A stretch of DNA of 64,000 bases, taken from positions 1 to 64,000 of the forward strand of contig JAWRHV010000022.1 of NCBI GenBank assembly GCA_040266995.1, in the 5' to 3' direction. The notes beneath the pieces were generated by a model. That model saw only the letters and a list, made by a program, of their open reading frames with translations. It searched no databases and had not been told where the DNA came from. Of the stretch, positions 25,034-34,031 are shown in pieces. A program made the position numbers and the translations under genes. Within the stretch, counting starts at the first letter, position 1. Each line of letters starts with the position of its first letter. The DNA is from UBA4312 sp040266995. GTDB taxonomy: Bacteria; Bacillota_I; Bacilli_A; Erysipelotrichales; Erysipelotrichaceae.

Positions 25034-25711
25034 TTATTCAGAACCCAGAGAAGAAATCCACGCTTCAACTTCTTGTTTCACCATATCCGGATCATTCTGG
25101 GCATCACTTCCCTGAATGGCTAATCCATCCAGCACTGTGCTATCCGGACAAGCGGAACGAAGTTTCTGATCAAATCCGGATAAACCGGATCCCTCGTGTG
25201 TTGAAAACGGGATCAGTGTTTTGTCTTTGAGCGCCTCCGCATTCTCTTCAAAGAATGTGTACATGATCATCGGCCAATCGCCCCACCAGACCGGCGCACC
25301 GATAAATATTGTCTGGTACTTTGACAGATCCGGCACGGTCTTTTCATAGGCAGGACGAGCATTGTCCTCCTGTTCTTGTTTGGCGACATCGGTCAGTTCA
25401 TCATATGTCGTCGGATAATGATCGTCGGCCGGTAAGATCTCATATAAATCGGCATCCACGGTTTCTCCGATCGTTTCCGCGACAATGGCCGTATTTCCGT
25501 GATCGATCGTTCCGACTTTATATTGCTCACCCGTACGGGAAAAATAGATCACCAGCGTATCCCCGCTTTTCCAATCGATCTGTGTCTGTTCTTTGTTCTC
25601 TTTATTGTCTGTTTCCTTTGCTCCGCCAGAAGAACCGGAACAGGCCGTAATTCCAAATACCACAACCATAGCGACAAAGAATTTCCATAGTTTACGAATT
25701 TGTTTTTTCAT
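25034..25711 (-). CDS. Flavodoxin-domain lipoprotein
   Basis: The 225-residue protein has a type II signal peptide with lipobox ITAC (Cys about 24), a Ser/Gly linker and a flavodoxin domain. FMN-binding loops are YFSRTGEQYKVG, APVWWGDWP and STHEGSGLSGF. This is unusual in that flavodoxins are mostly cytosolic; lipoprotein forms are known in some Bacillota and may take part in extracellular electron transfer. It stands alone. Confidence 0.87.
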   Translation of the reverse strand: MKKQIRKLWKFFVAMVVVFGITACSGSSGGAKETDNKENKEQTQIDWKSGDTLVIYFSRTGEQYKVGTIDHGNTAIVAETIGETVDADLYEILPADDHYPTTYDELTDVAKQEQEDNARPAYEKTVPDLSKYQTIFIGAPVWWGDWPMIMYTFFEENAEALKDKTLIPFSTHEGSGLSGFDQKLRSACPDSTVLDGLAIQGSDAQNDPDMVKQEVEAWISSLGSE

Positions 25712-25754
25712 TGGTTCCCCCTTTTCATGTGTTCAAAAAGTATATATATCCTTT

Positions 25755-26348
25755 TTATCGGTTTTCTGTTTTACGGTCGGCCATCAAGAAAGCCATAATG
25801 TGCATCGCTTGTTGAAATTGTCCTTTTTCGATCCTGTCTTCGATCTGCTGCCGTGAAATTGTCTGTACGCGCAGGAATTCCGTATCATCCAGCTGTTGCG
25901 ATGAAACCTTATGACAGTTTTCCGCACGGAACACATAGGCATAATTATCCGCGATCGTCGCATTGGATGGTATTGTGATCAGATGGCTCCATTGCTCCGA
26001 CTGATACCCGGTCTCCTCCAAAAGCTCCCGCTTTGCTGCCTGCAGCGCATCTTCCGCTACTTCCGGGTCTCCGTATTGCCGGCCATCTTTTCGTTCGATA
26101 CCACCGGCCGGGAATTCGGTTGTGACTTGTCGGATTCCCTGCCGAAACTGGCGGACACAGAGATAATTCCCTTGGCTGTCCGTGGCAACGATGACGACGT
26201 AATCTCTGCGGCTGTATGTATAAAACGGTTCATAGACCCGTCCATCCGGAAACCGATAAGCCGATTTTCTGAAATCGATCCATTCATCCTGGACAATATG
26301 TTCCGTATGAATTTCTTTCCAGGCCAGTGATTCTTTCTTTGTATCCAT
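25755..26348 (-). CDS. NUDIX hydrolase (ADP-ribose pyrophosphatase-like)
   Basis: The 197-residue protein has a Nudix box ending in AAKRELLEETGYQ, with the catalytic Glu pair. The box begins EFPAGGIERKDG and contains about ten extra residues before the helix, more than usual. The N-terminal part DEWIDFRKSAYRFPDGR matches ADP-ribose pyrophosphatases. It should cleave nucleoside diphosphate-linked metabolites. GGAGG lies upstream. Confidence 0.88.
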   Translation of the reverse strand: MDTKKESLAWKEIHTEHIVQDEWIDFRKSAYRFPDGRVYEPFYTYSRRDYVVIVATDSQGNYLCVRQFRQGIRQVTTEFPAGGIERKDGRQYGDPEVAEDALQAAKRELLEETGYQSEQWSHLITIPSNATIADNYAYVFRAENCHKVSSQQLDDTEFLRVQTISRQQIEDRIEKGQFQQAMHIMAFLMADRKTENR

Positions 26349-26417
26349 TTCAAGGTGCCTCCCATTCGTATTTCAAAGATTCTATCATACCCCAAGAGTA
26401 CCATGTTTACCGAAAAA

Positions 26418-26447
26418 CAGAAAGCACCCGGTCAAGAGTGCTCTTTA
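26418..26447 (-). terminator. Terminator of the AKR gene
   Basis: A seven-pair stem (AGAGCAC/GTGCTTT, with one G-U pair) and a TTTCTGTTTTT tail lie just after the AKR stop. Confidence 0.6.
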
Positions 26448-26453
26448 AAATCC

Positions 26454-27296
26454 TTACTTTGTTTCAAATGCCGGCCGCCATGACGCAAAACCAGCCAGCT
26501 GCTCATCCGTACGATGATAATAGCGTTTATTCTGATCCAGCTTAGCAATTTCAGCCATCTCTTCCTCGGTCAGCGTAAAATCCAGGATATCCAGATTGTC
26601 GCGGATATGGTCTACATTCGTACTGCCCGGAATGACCACAAATCCCATCTGTGTATGCCAGCGAAGAATAATCTGCGCATTGCTCTTACCATACTTTTTA
26701 CCTAGCTTGGTAAATACCGGTTCATTGATCAGGGATGTATCCCCATGACCCAGTGGATACCAGCTCATAATGTGAATATTGTACGGTTCCAACACCTTCC
26801 GCAGTTCTTTCTGGGTAAAATACGGATGTGCTTCCACCTGGATAAACTGGGGAACGATCTCCCATTGTTCTTTCAACTGTTCAATATACTCCCCTTCAAA
26901 GTTGGAAATACCGATCGCTTTGGCTTTTCCTTCTCGGTAGGCTTTTTCCAACTGCCGGTATCCCGCCATCCAGTTGCCGGCCGGTTGATGGATATACAGA
27001 AGATCGACACTGTCCACGCCCAGACGTTCCAGTGTTTCATCCACTGCGTTTTCATTCTCGTATTCACTCGGCCAAAGCTTCGTGGAGATAAAGACATCCT
27101 CGCGCTTGGCACCACTTGCCTGGATGCCACGTCCGCAAGCGCGTTCATTGACATAGGCATTGGCTGTATCCACCAATGAATATCCCATTTTCAAAGCTTC
27201 CCGGACACTGTTTTCTGCCTGTGCCGGGCTTAACATAAACGTTCCGATTCCCACAACCGGGCAGGTCAGCCCGTTATTCAGATTTACATATTCCAT
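26454..27296 (-). CDS. Aldo/keto reductase
   Basis: The 280-residue NADPH-dependent reductase shows VGIGTFMLS, SLVDTANAY with catalytic Asp-Tyr, Lys in FISTKLW, His in YIHQP, GISNF, and IPGSTNVDHI with FTLTEEEM. It is 2,5-diketogluconate reductase-like. It follows the flavodoxin and NTF2-like genes as the third gene of a small operon probably controlled by the divergent LysR gene. Confidence 0.92.
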   Translation of the reverse strand: MEYVNLNNGLTCPVVGIGTFMLSPAQAENSVREALKMGYSLVDTANAYVNERACGRGIQASGAKREDVFISTKLWPSEYENENAVDETLERLGVDSVDLLYIHQPAGNWMAGYRQLEKAYREGKAKAIGISNFEGEYIEQLKEQWEIVPQFIQVEAHPYFTQKELRKVLEPYNIHIMSWYPLGHGDTSLINEPVFTKLGKKYGKSNAQIILRWHTQMGFVVIPGSTNVDHIRDNLDILDFTLTEEEMAEIAKLDQNKRYYHRTDEQLAGFASWRPAFETK

Positions 27297-27309
27297 TTTT
27301 TGATCCTCC

Positions 27310-27678
27310 TTAATACGTAGACGCTCTGGAGCTTGTCAGCTTCCAGGCTCCATCCTCTTTTCGCAGGGTAAAATCCCCTTGCAGATGCCACCGATGTTTT
27401 CCGCCACCGTAGACAGCTGCAACCACAACACTTTGTCCTGTCATCGTCGCGGTATCTTTGTTCACATGCACCTCAATCGCCTCATGATGGGCTGAATAAT
27501 AATTGAAAGTACCGTCCGTTAATCCGTTGATAAACGCTTCCCGGCTCTGTTTCACACCGGTCATATGATACAAGTGATAATCCGCTGCCATGAGATCTTT
27601 CAATACCGCCACATTCTTGGTTATCATAGCCTGCCAATAGGTTTCATACAGGCGGGCAATCTGTTGTTGATCGGTCAT
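27310..27678 (-). CDS. NTF2-like/SnoaL-type protein
   Basis: The 122-residue protein has the N-terminal helix IARLYETYWQAMITKN and the long conical beta layer seen in DUF4440/SnoaL-like proteins, ending FTLRKEDGAWKLTSSRAS. These bind or modify small molecules. The start lies seven bases after the flavodoxin stop; a longer frame would overlap it. Confidence 0.85.
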   Translation of the reverse strand: MTDQQQIARLYETYWQAMITKNVAVLKDLMAADYHLYHMTGVKQSREAFINGLTDGTFNYYSAHHEAIEVHVNKDTATMTGQSVVVAAVYGGGKHRWHLQGDFTLRKEDGAWKLTSSRASTY

Positions 27679-27683
27679 TGTTT

Positions 27684-28199
27684 TTACAGATTGGCTTCCA
27701 GCCATTTCTTTACTTTCGCTTTGGATTGGGCAGCCTGGCTTCCGGTAATGGATAACCCTCTTTTTAAAGAAGCCTTCGGCGCATATTTTTTAATATCGCG
27801 TTCACTGTGGCCCATACCACTGCCTTCATTGGTACATAACGGAAGAATCGTCTTGCCGGCAAAGTCATAGCGTTCCAAGAACGTTGCGACCGCCATCGGG
27901 AAGGTTCCCCAATAATTCGGATACGCCAGAACGATCGTATCGTACGCATCCAGGCTGTCCGGATAAGATACCAGTTCCGGCCGCGCGTTGGCCTGCAGGT
28001 CTTTTTTGGCTTCATCGATACAAGTCATATATACCGGTGAGTACGGTTGTTTCATTTCGATCTTGAACGTATCGGCATCGATCAGTTCCTTCATCTGTTC
28101 CACAACAATTTCTGTATTTCCAACTTTTACATAGCGCATAGCGCCACCAAAATAGTTTTCATCGGCTCTTGAAAAAAACGCGATCAATGTATTTGCCAT
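27684..28199 (-). CDS. Flavodoxin
   Basis: The 171-residue cytosolic protein shows an FMN phosphate loop in FFSRADENYF, LAYPNYWGTFPMAV and TNEGSGMGHSERD. It is the long type, close to NAD(P)H-dependent flavodoxins. First gene of the flavodoxin-NTF2-AKR operon, divergent from LysR. AGGAGG precedes its ATG. Confidence 0.9.
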   Translation of the reverse strand: MANTLIAFFSRADENYFGGAMRYVKVGNTEIVVEQMKELIDADTFKIEMKQPYSPVYMTCIDEAKKDLQANARPELVSYPDSLDAYDTIVLAYPNYWGTFPMAVATFLERYDFAGKTILPLCTNEGSGMGHSERDIKKYAPKASLKRGLSITGSQAAQSKAKVKKWLEANL

Positions 28200-28321
28200 A
28201 TTTGTAACCTCCTGTCAGCATGTTCGCTGTTCTTTGTGTCTTTATCTTCGCATATAGTTATTGTATAGTCCAATTGAAATATTATATAATTGATTTAATT
28301 ATTAAATAACAGGAGATTCCT

Positions 28322-29209
28322 ATGAATACCAAACAAATCGATTATTGCATCGAACTGGCCCGTACATTGAATTTCAGCCGGGCAGCAGATCATATGTTTG
28401 TCAGTCAGCCGACCCTTTCCTATCAGATCCGGTTGCTTGAGCAGGAGGTGGGCTTTCCGATCTTTGACCGCAATGGAAAAGGGGCCAGCCTGACACCGGC
28501 CGGCGCCCAGTTTATTACATATCTTTCCAATATGCGCCAGGAACTGCAGCGTGCCATTGAACAAGGACAGAACTTCAGTGCCAAATACCAAGACAACATC
28601 ACCATCAGTCTGATGGTCCGACAAGCTGTTTACTTTCTTCCTGAAGCAATGCGTCTGTTTGAAGAAAAAGAACCCGGCGTTCAGATTACGCCGGTCTTCC
28701 AGTATGAGAATGGCATGGAATCCTTTTTAAAAAATGAAAGTGACATCCTTTTCGCCTTGAAGGAGCATACCCGTCAAATGCCCGGTGTCGATACCCTGGA
28801 TCTGTTTGTCAGCCATATTTATCTGATTGTCAACCGCAACGATCCTTTAGCCAATAAAAACATGATCCAAGAAAGTGATTTATATGGGCGGACCTTGATG
28901 GTCGGCGGCGGTTCCCCGGATGCTTTGCGTCAAGTCCAGCAACGTTTGATCAGCACCGGAAAGATCCGGTATTTCAACAGTCCGGACCACGACACCACCC
29001 TGACCAATATCGCAGCCGGGAAAGGTATCTGCTTAGCACCGGGATTTCTCAACGATCACAGCGGTCAGTTTCTGTGGATCCCGTTTGCGTGCAAAGAAAC
29101 CTTTATATGCCAGCTGGTCACCCATAAAAACGATCATCGAAAAAGCTTGTCTATCTTTCTGGATTTATTGAAACAGCTGTACACAGAGGCGGTTGCCTTT
29201 CCGTTTTGA
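28322..29209 (+). CDS. LysR-family transcriptional regulator
   Basis: The 295-residue protein has the LysR winged helix (LNFSRAADHMFVSQPTLSYQIRLLEQEVG in parts) and a substrate-binding domain. It is divergent from the flavodoxin operon; the 120-base intergenic stretch is AT-rich and is the expected binding zone. Likely activator of the adjacent operon. Confidence 0.92.
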   Translation: MNTKQIDYCIELARTLNFSRAADHMFVSQPTLSYQIRLLEQEVGFPIFDRNGKGASLTPAGAQFITYLSNMRQELQRAIEQGQNFSAKYQDNITISLMVRQAVYFLPEAMRLFEEKEPGVQITPVFQYENGMESFLKNESDILFALKEHTRQMPGVDTLDLFVSHIYLIVNRNDPLANKNMIQESDLYGRTLMVGGGSPDALRQVQQRLISTGKIRYFNSPDHDTTLTNIAAGKGICLAPGFLNDHSGQFLWIPFACKETFICQLVTHKNDHRKSLSIFLDLLKQLYTEAVAFPF

Positions 29210-29218
29210 TCCCATAAA

Positions 29219-29250
29219 AAATGTCCGGTCCCAAGGATCGGACATTCTTT
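29219..29250. terminator. Bidirectional terminator between LysR and TetR genes
   Basis: Stem AATGTCCG/CGGACATT with an eleven-base loop is flanked by A and T runs, so it serves the convergent LysR and TetR genes. Confidence 0.8.
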
Positions 29251-29807
29251 TAATGAATTCCTTCCGAAAAAGGATTGGTTCCCAAAAAGAAACCAGCCAC
29301 TTGTTCCGGTGTATATTGGTCATGTTTCATCCACCAGCGAACCGTTTCCGCAAAATCACAGATCATATGATTCAATACATAATCTTTGGGGATCTTCGTA
29401 TCCATCCGATCCAGCTCCCCTTCAAAGACCTTTTCCAGGTACCCTTTAAAATACCACATCAGAATATCCCCGTTTTCACTGGAAAGGATCCTTTTGATAT
29501 ACCGGCTGTTATCCTGCAGGTGGTACAGGATATGTGTAATTTCCGCTTCCAGATTTTTGTCCCGTCCGGAAAAATCATGGGTGTCCTCTTTCTTTAAGTC
29601 TTCGGCAAACACATGATCAAAGATTTCCGCACATATGCTCTTTAATAACTCGTCCTTAGTCTCAAAATGAGAATAAAAGGTACTTCTTCCGATATTGGCT
29701 TCATCGATGATCTCCTGCACAGTGATCTGGGAATAATTCTTTGTCTCTAATAAATGTGTAAAAGCGTCAAAAATAGATTGTCGGGTCCTCTTTTGTCTTC
29801 GATCCAT
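29250..29807 (-). CDS. TetR/AcrR-family regulator
   Basis: The 185-residue regulator has an N-terminal helix-turn-helix with ITVQEIIDEANIGRSTFYSHFETKDELL in parts and an acidic His-containing C-terminal domain of the TetR_C type. The ATG with AGGAGG was chosen; the longer frame lacks a site. It is divergent from a metal P1B ATPase gene, with two palindromes between. Confidence 0.9.
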   Translation of the reverse strand: MDRRQKRTRQSIFDAFTHLLETKNYSQITVQEIIDEANIGRSTFYSHFETKDELLKSICAEIFDHVFAEDLKKEDTHDFSGRDKNLEAEITHILYHLQDNSRYIKRILSSENGDILMWYFKGYLEKVFEGELDRMDTKIPKDYVLNHMICDFAETVRWWMKHDQYTPEQVAGFFLGTNPFSEGIH

Positions 29808-29835
29808 TGTTTCCTCCTGTACAAATTTCATGAAA

Positions 29836-29916
29836 TGTTCAGTAACGAACAGAATCCGCACTCTGCTTCTTGTGAATGGATTGGTTCGATCTATAATGTA
29901 ATAGAACATAGTGTTC
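29836..29916. promoter_or_regulatory. Two GAACA/TGTTC palindromes between TetR and the metal ATPase
   Basis: TGTTC-AGTAAC-GAACA (29836-29851) and GAACA-TAG-TGTTC (29904-29916) share the same half-site in opposite order. Their position between divergent genes fits TetR operators. Binding is inferred. Confidence 0.55.
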
Positions 29917-29967
29917 ATTATATTACAAATTGTATCTTTTTATATTCTATTGTCAAGGGAGGTTTTT

Positions 29968-31829
29968 ATGATCAAAAGAATCAATACCGTTTTATCCGGA
30001 TGGCCTATGACAATCATAGGTGGTCTGTTTCTGATAGCTTCTTTCCTTCTTCCGCGCATCGGTCATGCGTGGGCAGAAAACCTGGCATGGGTCTGCGTAT
30101 GCATCTGCGGGATTCCCCTGTTGTACCTTTCTATCTGGAGAATCATCCACAACAAAGGAATCAGCAAGATCTCATCGGCTCTGCTGATCTCCATGGCGAT
30201 GATCGCTGGCATCTGCATCGGCGATCTGTTTGCGGCCGGTGAAGTGGCCTTTATCATGGAAATCGGTGCCCTGCTTGAGGATATGACAACCACCCGGGCA
30301 AAGAAAGGCTTGAAAAATCTGATTTCTCTGGCCCCGGATACAGGAAGGATCATCAAAAACGGAAAAGAGACGGTTGTTCCTGTTTCCGAGATCCAAAAAG
30401 GGGATGTTCTGCGCATCCTGCCCGGCGAAACCATTCCTGTTGACGGTGTGATCCGGGTCGGCGATACTTCCGTCGATCAATCGATCATGACCGGTGAAAG
30501 TCTGCCCGTTGACAAGAGCGTCGGAGACAGCGTTTACAGCGGTACGATCAACCGTTTCGGTTCGGTCGATATGGAAGCCGTCAAGGTCGGGTCCGACAGT
30601 TCTCTTCAGAAACTGATCCGCATGGTGGAAGATGCCGAGAAGAATCAGGCACCGACCCAGCGCATTGCCGACAAATGGGCCAGCTGGCTTGTCCCGGTGG
30701 CGCTGTTGATTGCCATCATCGCCTATTTCGTGACCACGGATATTGTCAGAGCCGTTACCGTATTGGTTGTCTTCTGTCCGTGTGCTTTGGTCCTTGCCAC
30801 CCCGACGGCCATCATGGCAGCCATCGGACAGGCTACAAAACACGGTGTCATCATCAAATCCGGTGAAGCTTTGGAAAACATGGGCAAGGTGGATACGATT
30901 GCGTTTGACAAGACGGGAACGATCACCTTCGGAAAACTGCAGGTCAGCGATAGCATCGTGCTGACGGATCTTTCCGAAAACGAGCTGCTGGTCATCGCGG
31001 CCGCGGCCGAAAGCCGAAGCGAACATCCGTTAGGCAAGGCCATTGCGGAAAAAGCTGCCTCGCTCAAAATGGTTCTTCCGCAAACCGAGGATTTCCGCAT
31101 GGAGGCAGGCAAAGACATTTCCACCATCATCGACGGAACCCGGTATTTCTTCGGCAATGAAAAATACATGCATGAAAACGGTGTAAAGGCGGATGAAAAA
31201 GCGGCAGCGGTTTTGGACCATCTGCGAAGTGAAGGAAAGGCATCGGACCTTGTCTCGGATGGAACAGACCTGATCGGCATCCTTGCTCTCTCGGATACGA
31301 TCCGGCCGGAAGCGGCCGATATGATCCGAAGACTTCATGAAATGAACACAAAACAGTCCTTCTGACCGGCGATAATCAAAAGGCAGCCGAATACATTGCC
31401 TCCAGAGCAGGCATTTCCGAAATCCGGGCCGATCTGCTGCCGGAGGATAAGGTTGAAAGTATTTCTCTTTTGAGACAGAATGGAAAAGTATGTATGATCG
31501 GCGACGGTATCAATGATGCTCCGGCTCTGAAGATTGCCGATGTCGGTGTGGCAATGGGCGCCATGGGAAGCGATATTGCGGTGGATGCTGCCGATGTAGC
31601 CCTAATGGATGAAAACATCTCCAAGCTGCCGTATCTGAAGTGGCTCAGCAATACTACGATCAGAACCATCAAAGGCACCATCACCCTCTCCATGTGCATC
31701 AACTTCGTGGCGGTCACGTGTTCGGTGCTGGGAATTCTGAACCCGACAACAGGGGCTCTGGTCCACAATGCCGGTTCCTGCTTTGTGGTGCTGATGGCCG
31801 CATTGCTGTATGATCGAAAATACAAATAA
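29968..31829 (+). pseudogene. Metal-transporting P1B-type ATPase, frameshifted
   Basis: The frame encodes a P1B ATPase without an N-terminal HMA domain: TGES loop, FCPCALVLATPTA with the CPC ion motif, DKTGT phosphorylation site and SEHPLGKA. It then stops after about 464 residues, just past EMNTKQSF. The next frame continues directly as TVLLTGDNQKA, GDGINDAPAL, and ends HNAGSCFVVLMAALLYDRKYK. One A missing in the run at about 31348-31354 explains it. Full length would be about 620 residues. Zinc, cadmium or related ions are possible. Split function, sequencing error and slippage on AAAA are all open. GGGAGG precedes the ATG. Confidence 0.88.
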
Positions 31830-31855
31830 AAGATTCTGCAAAACGCAGAATCTTT
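31829..31855. terminator. Bidirectional terminator after the P1B ATPase gene
   Basis: An 11-bp perfect stem (AAAGATTCTGC/GCAGAATCTTT) with a five-base loop separates the convergent ATPase and MBL-fold genes. Confidence 0.8.
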
Positions 31856-31857
31856 GT

Positions 31858-32658
31858 CTATAAATGAATGGATTCCAAATCATCCGGAATCCAAAGATTT
31901 CCATGAAAAAATGCTTTTCCTTCTTCTTGATAAAGCTCTTTTCGCTTCGTAAGATTTTGATCCTCTGTATGATACAGAAGCAGGTTTTTGACACGCAATC
32001 GTTGGGCCAGTTCACATGCATCTTTAACCGTGGAATGATGTTTTTCATACGGATCAAAAATATCTGCCTGGGTATACAGGCAAAAGGCTTCATGGAGCAG
32101 CCATTCGCTCTCTATGGCATACGGTTTACCACGATCCTGCAAAGCCTCATCCCCGCAGCATGTTAATTTTCTATCCTTATCCAGCTCCATGCAGAACCCG
32201 TATTGGCGGGCTTTGGTGGAACCGATATCAAAGAATGTTGTTTTGTGGCCGATGATGGAAAGTGTTTGTCCATCGGTTACTTCCACCAGGTGCAGTCTTT
32301 GATCAATAAAAGATGCTTCTTTTTTTAACAGCAGTTTGCCGGCAAGATCCCGAAGCAGCTCCAGTACCTCTTTGTGCGAATAAATAAAGGCTTCTCCCTT
32401 ATATTCGCCATGATCCATAAACTGGCAGATCATCCGGACCATCCAAAAGATCCCGATCAGATGATCCAGGTGTTTATGGGTCACAAAAATATGACGGATA
32501 TCCATCCAGTGATAGCCGGCTTTTTGGATCTGGCGAAGAATCGTATTTCCTCCACCTCCGTCTACCATGAAGAGCTGGTTTTGATCTTCTAACAGAAAAC
32601 ATGTATTGTAGCATTTTGTTACCAGAGCGTTCCCGGTTCCCAACATTGTCAGTTTCAT
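31858..32658 (-). CDS. MBL-fold metallo-hydrolase (RNase Z-like)
   Basis: The 266-residue protein has the beta-lactamase fold: LGTGNAL start, VDGGGG, THKHLDHLIG metal motif and later LLHEAFC and HHSTVKDA. It resembles RNase Z-like MBL proteins more than tRNase Z itself, since the exosite arm is not visible. Specific substrate unknown. Confidence 0.85.
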   Translation of the reverse strand: MKLTMLGTGNALVTKCYNTCFLLEDQNQLFMVDGGGGNTILRQIQKAGYHWMDIRHIFVTHKHLDHLIGIFWMVRMICQFMDHGEYKGEAFIYSHKEVLELLRDLAGKLLLKKEASFIDQRLHLVEVTDGQTLSIIGHKTTFFDIGSTKARQYGFCMELDKDRKLTCCGDEALQDRGKPYAIESEWLLHEAFCLYTQADIFDPYEKHHSTVKDACELAQRLRVKNLLLYHTEDQNLTKRKELYQEEGKAFFHGNLWIPDDLESIHL

Positions 32659-32733
32659 ATGTACATCCTCTTTTTATATGTCCATCATAACGCAAAGCAT
32701 GAAAGAAAGAAATGAAAACACCCGGATATCGGA

Positions 32734-33510
32734 CTACTGATTCATTGCAGCCGCGAACTTTCTCGATACCGATCGTGGCACCAATCGGCACAACAAGCCC
32801 ATACATTTGGTAAAGGAGCCATAATAGCTTAATACCTTCCCCTTCTCCATGGCTTGTATGCCTCCTTTGGCAACATCCCGGACATCGGCAGCTCTGCGAA
32901 ACATCGTAGAACCACTGCCCATAGAGGCAGCTTTTTCAAATCCGGTTGCGGTCGGTCCGGGACAGAAGGCGGTCACCGTGACACCGCTTCCTTTGACTTC
33001 TTCCGCCACCGATTCCGAAAAGCTCCGGACAAATTCCTTTGTGGCATAGTAAATGCTCATATAAGGGCCGGCACAGAAAGCGGCCACCGAAGACATGTTC
33101 AATATCTTTCCATGCCCTTGTTTGATCATCGGATCCAAATATAAATAAGTCAGCTGCATCAAAGCAATCACGTTGAGCTGGACCATCTGGTATTGTTTGT
33201 CCCAGTCGCTGTCCACAAAACGCCCGGCATCCCCGAAGCCGGCGTTGTTGATCAGAATATCAATGGAAAGATCGTTTTCTTCTGTAAATCGATACACTTC
33301 CTTGGCTGCATCGACCACGGATAAATCCGCGGCATATACATAAGCGGTGATCCCATAGGTTGATTCCAGTTCGTTTTTCACTTCGTTCAGCTTGTCTTCG
33401 TTTCTTGCGACAAGGACCAGATCGTGCTGCCTTTTTGCCAGGACCCGCGCAAACGCGAGGCCCAGGCCGCCGGAAGCACCGGTAACCAGTGCTGTTTTAT
33501 TTTTTGCCAT
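32734..33510 (-). CDS. Short-chain dehydrogenase/reductase
   Basis: The 258-residue enzyme is a classical SDR: TGASGGLGLAFA for NAD(P) binding, NNAGFG, the catalytic Ser in MSSVAAF and YYATK. Lys/Arg in the ARNED region after strand 2 favours NADP. It is the second gene after the membrane protein gene, two bases away, so they form an operon. Confidence 0.92.
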   Translation of the reverse strand: MAKNKTALVTGASGGLGLAFARVLAKRQHDLVLVARNEDKLNEVKNELESTYGITAYVYAADLSVVDAAKEVYRFTEENDLSIDILINNAGFGDAGRFVDSDWDKQYQMVQLNVIALMQLTYLYLDPMIKQGHGKILNMSSVAAFCAGPYMSIYYATKEFVRSFSESVAEEVKGSGVTVTAFCPGPTATGFEKAASMGSGSTMFRRAADVRDVAKGGIQAMEKGKVLSYYGSFTKCMGLLCRLVPRSVSRKFAAAMNQ

Positions 33511-33512
33511 TC

Positions 33513-33998
33513 TTATTCACTCCTTGTATATCTGATTTCCGCCTCTGCCAGCCGGCGCAGAAGCCTTTCCTTTTTCCTGAGGGATGGAAGTGTTTCGATC
33601 CATACTGCCGATGCCTCCCAGACCGAAAACGATCCGATGGTGGAAATAATAGCCACCATGACGGAATTGACTTGGTCGGCTATGAGAATTCCCAATACGA
33701 TAAAGAGCACGCCGATCCCCAGAAGCCGCAGGGCATTTGCCTGACTTCGTAACATCTCATGATGATTTCGACTGGAGAGTTTGTCTATGAACCGAAGAAC
33801 TGCTTTTCGGATCCTTTCCATATCCGACTCGGTATCGGAAAGGATTTCAAAGGATACTTTCTCGCCCGGTTTCCGATTCTCTGCACAGTCAACCAGGTAA
33901 TCGATCAAACCCCTATCCAACGAAAGCCCCGATGGATCATAGTCCGCATATAAATTCTTCTCCTCATTGACAAGGACCTGGATAGTGTATTCTTCCAT
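33513..33998 (-). CDS. Membrane protein of unknown function
   Basis: The 161-residue protein has a cytosolic N-terminal domain of about 95 residues, two hydrophobic helices (LGIGVLFIVLGILIA and VMVAIISTIGSFSVW) and a short charged C-terminus. I recognise no family. It is cotranscribed with the SDR gene. Confidence 0.72.
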   Translation of the reverse strand: MEEYTIQVLVNEEKNLYADYDPSGLSLDRGLIDYLVDCAENRKPGEKVSFEILSDTESDMERIRKAVLRFIDKLSSRNHHEMLRSQANALRLLGIGVLFIVLGILIADQVNSVMVAIISTIGSFSVWEASAVWIETLPSLRKKERLLRRLAEAEIRYTRSE

Positions 33999-34031
33999 TC
34001 GCTAGGTTCTCCTTCATACGCTGTGGATCGT

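Noticed and set aside
30172..31026. 284-codon minus-strand frame within the P1B ATPase gene
   Set aside because: His/Asp-rich translation is an antisense shadow of the ATPase; no ribosome site or motif supports it.
31340..31375. Programmed frameshift as an established feature of the P1B ATPase
   Set aside because: AAAA is a weak slippery site and no stimulatory pseudoknot is evident. A simple indel or sequencing error is more likely; kept only as a hypothesis.
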